Part shown: positions 62,702 through 64,000 of the stretch, piece after piece
Numbering within the stretch: the stretch's first letter is position 1
Layout: each line of letters opens with the position of its first letter
NCBI GenBank assembly: GCA_018665815.1
Contig: JABJBP010000071.1
Coordinates: 1 to 64,000 of the forward strand
Reading direction: 5' to 3'
DNA from: Rhodospirillaceae bacterium
Lineage (GTDB): Bacteria > Pseudomonadota > Alphaproteobacteria > Rhodospirillales > Casp-alpha2
DNA length: 64,000 bases
Program-made: the position numbers and the translations under genes
The notes under the pieces: model-generated
What the model was told of the DNA's origin: nothing
The model's database searches: none
The model's input: only the letters and a program-made list of their open reading frames with translations

Positions 62702-63610
62702 ATGAGAAAATTACCACCCCTTAATGCCTTACGTGCCTTCGAGGCCACAGGCAGACATTTAAGTTTCTCGAAAGCTGCTAAAGAACTGTTTGTTACCCCC
62801 GCCGCGGTCAGCCAGCAGGTTCGTGGATTGGAAGAATGGCTGAGCGTGCCGCTATTCAGACGCCTGACCCGCGAAATCCGGTTGACCGAAGCCGGCCAGA
62901 AAGCCCTACCCTTGATGACAGAAGGCTTAGACCGGTTGGCGGAAGGCGTCAGCCGACTCACCGATGATGATGAGACCGGTATTCTAACCGTATCAGCGGC
63001 GCCGACCTTCGCCGCCAAATGGCTGGTGCCGCGCCTGGATTCGTTCAACACCCGCTATCCGGATTTGAGCGTGCGGCTGGATGCCAGTTTGGGGCTTGTC
63101 GATTTCGAACGCGACGGCGTCCATGTGGGTATCCGCCTCGGCCCTGGCAAATACCCAGGCCTCAGGGCCGATAAGCTGTTTGACGAAAACGTCGTCCCGG
63201 CCTGCAGCCCGTCGTTGATGGAAGGCGATCATCCATTAGCGGCGCCCGCGGACCTAGCCCATCACCGGTTGTTGCACGTTGATTGGGGGGACCTTCGCGA
63301 TGCGCCCAGTTGGCAGCGTTGGCTTGGGCATTTCAAAGTGGATGGCGTCGACGCATCCCGGGGCGCGGTATTCACAATCGAAAACCTGGCCATTCAGGCC
63401 GCCATCGGCGGCCAAGGCGTGATGCTGGTTAATCCGATCATTATTGAAGCAGAACTAGCCGCCGGCACGCTGGTGATGCCCTTCGATATGGTTTTGAAAT
63501 CAAACACGTCGGTTTGGGTGGTCGCGCCGGAACGCACGGCGGACCGGCCCAAAGTCAAAGCCTTCCGCGATTGGATCTATTCAGAGGTCGCGAAAATTCT
63601 ACCTGAATGA
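62702..63610 (+). CDS. LysR-family regulator, GcvA-type
   Basis: A 302-residue LysR protein with the GcvA-like start RKLPPLNALRAFEATGRHLSFSKAAKEL, the recognition helix TPAAVSQQVRGLEEW, and an effector domain with VSAAPTFAAKWLVPRL. The closest named type, GcvA, controls glycine cleavage; related proteins control AmpC and others, so the target is open. It is divergent from the 46-residue ORF across a 146-base AT-rich region and may regulate it. Confidence 0.92.
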   Translation: MRKLPPLNALRAFEATGRHLSFSKAAKELFVTPAAVSQQVRGLEEWLSVPLFRRLTREIRLTEAGQKALPLMTEGLDRLAEGVSRLTDDDETGILTVSAAPTFAAKWLVPRLDSFNTRYPDLSVRLDASLGLVDFERDGVHVGIRLGPGKYPGLRADKLFDENVVPACSPSLMEGDHPLAAPADLAHHRLLHVDWGDLRDAPSWQRWLGHFKVDGVDASRGAVFTIENLAIQAAIGGQGVMLVNPIIIEAELAAGTLVMPFDMVLKSNTSVWVVAPERTADRPKVKAFRDWIYSEVAKILPE

Positions 63611-63655
63611 TTTTATGTTCTTTCTTTGTTCTCCTTCAATGCATATACTGCCTCC

Positions 63656-64000
63656 ATGGTTGATATCCTTCCCGCGCAACCGCTGAAGGGCCGTGGCGCC
63701 GTCTCCCAGGAAAGCGGGCGGTTTGAGGCCATGAGCGTGCATGCCATCGATGACGGCTGGGATTTGGATGACGCCGACGTGCCGCCATTGCGCACCACGG
63801 TAACGCTTGAGCGGCCGAAAACCATCATCACCCGCAATACGTCCCCGGACATTCCCTTCGATCGCTCGATCAACCCTTACCGGGGATGCGAGCACGGCTG
63901 CGTCTATTGTTTCGCGCGGCCGACCCACGCCTACCACGGGCTGTCGCCGGGGCTTGATTTCGAAAGCAAGCTGTTCGCCAAGCCCGACGCCGCGGCGTTG
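63656..64000 (+). CDS. PA0069-type radical SAM protein, N-terminal part (runs off the window)
   Basis: The first 115 residues of a radical SAM protein. After a polar N-terminus comes [24 protein letters not shown], with the cluster cysteines at 78, 82 and 85 (C-x3-C-x2-C), the pattern of the PA0069/SplB-like branch. The ATG at 63656 follows a CTCC-poor leader without a strong ribosome-binding site; relatives start similarly. The reaction is not established for the family. The 3' end is outside the window. Confidence 0.85.
   Translation, partial: MVDILPAQPLKGRGAVSQESGRFEAMSVHAIDDGWDLDDADVPPLRTTVTLERPKTIITRNTSPDIPFDRSINPYRGCEHGCVYCFARPTHAYHGLSPGLDFESKLFAKPDAAAL

Overview
The window is a stretch of chromosome from an alphaproteobacterium, most likely a Rhodospirillales-type lineage. 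This is judged from gene content: DUF2125, the TIGR02302/DUF4175 membrane protein, DUF6356, a PhaR-regulated polyhydroxyalkanoate (PHA) locus, the plsC-ydcF-ftsX-ftsE block, a class II ribonucleotide reductase, and moderately GC-rich, tightly packed coding. No rRNA, tRNA, insertion sequence, prophage or CRISPR array was seen. Almost all DNA is coding, and many gene pairs overlap by ATGA or GTGA, so short operons dominate.

Layout. 1-9.9 kb: a gene running off the left edge, rpsD with its promoter and terminator, a LysR regulator with a HAD hydrolase, an HNH nuclease, an esterase, gluQRS coupled to a degenerate SNase-like protein, an M20 amidohydrolase, a Gfo/Idh/MocA oxidoreductase, an exported HExxH peptidase and DUF6356. 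9.9-20.3 kb: an Lrp regulator followed by a queuosine region (queA, tgt, queF, then queC-yhhQ divergent from queG). It is interrupted by a D-threonine-aldolase-like gene, an OsmC/acyl-CoA-ligase operon and a FecR/OmpA pair. With gluQRS this makes seven queuosine-related genes within 16 kb, covering preQ0 synthesis and uptake, reduction to preQ1, exchange into tRNA, epoxyqueuosine formation and reduction, and glutamylation of Q-tRNA(Asp).

20.3-26.9 kb: an exported FGE-fold protein coupled to an exported phospholipase-D-family protein, then the PHA locus. That locus holds phaR, a small coiled-coil protein whose gene overlaps a PhaC-type synthase by 185 nt in another frame, and phaA-phaB ending in a strong terminator. 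TGC-rich candidate PhaR operators lie before both transcription units. 26.9-32.2 kb: an FG-GAP protein with a DMT exporter; a convergent cupin/TPR-glycosyltransferase unit in which the TPR gene is broken by a frameshift; a GST; and a methyltransferase. 32.4-38.9 kb: a chorismate mutase-hisC-tyrC operon for aromatic amino acids, DUF350, an exported trypsin-like protease, an MFS transporter and an enolase-superfamily enzyme.

39-52.9 kb: a MaoC-type hydratase, DUF2125 coupled to an exported YqgE, a VOC/enoyl-CoA hydratase pair, chaC overlapped antisense by a VOC gene, a cysteine-desulfhydrase-like PLP enzyme, class II RNR, and the plsC-ydcF-ftsX-ftsE block facing a zinc-ribbon membrane protein. 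52.9-64 kb: argH-lptM-lysA-DUF4175, a TlpA thioredoxin, and an operon of a TauD dioxygenase, two TIGR04282/04283-type glycosyltransferases and a NaChBac-type voltage-gated sodium channel. The window closes with an unlisted 46-residue small protein gene with its own terminator, a GcvA-type LysR and the start of a radical SAM gene.

The items that look least ordinary are the FGE-fold/PLD exported pair, the overlapping PHA synthase genes, the sodium channel inside a glycosyltransferase operon, and the small protein at 62.5 kb.
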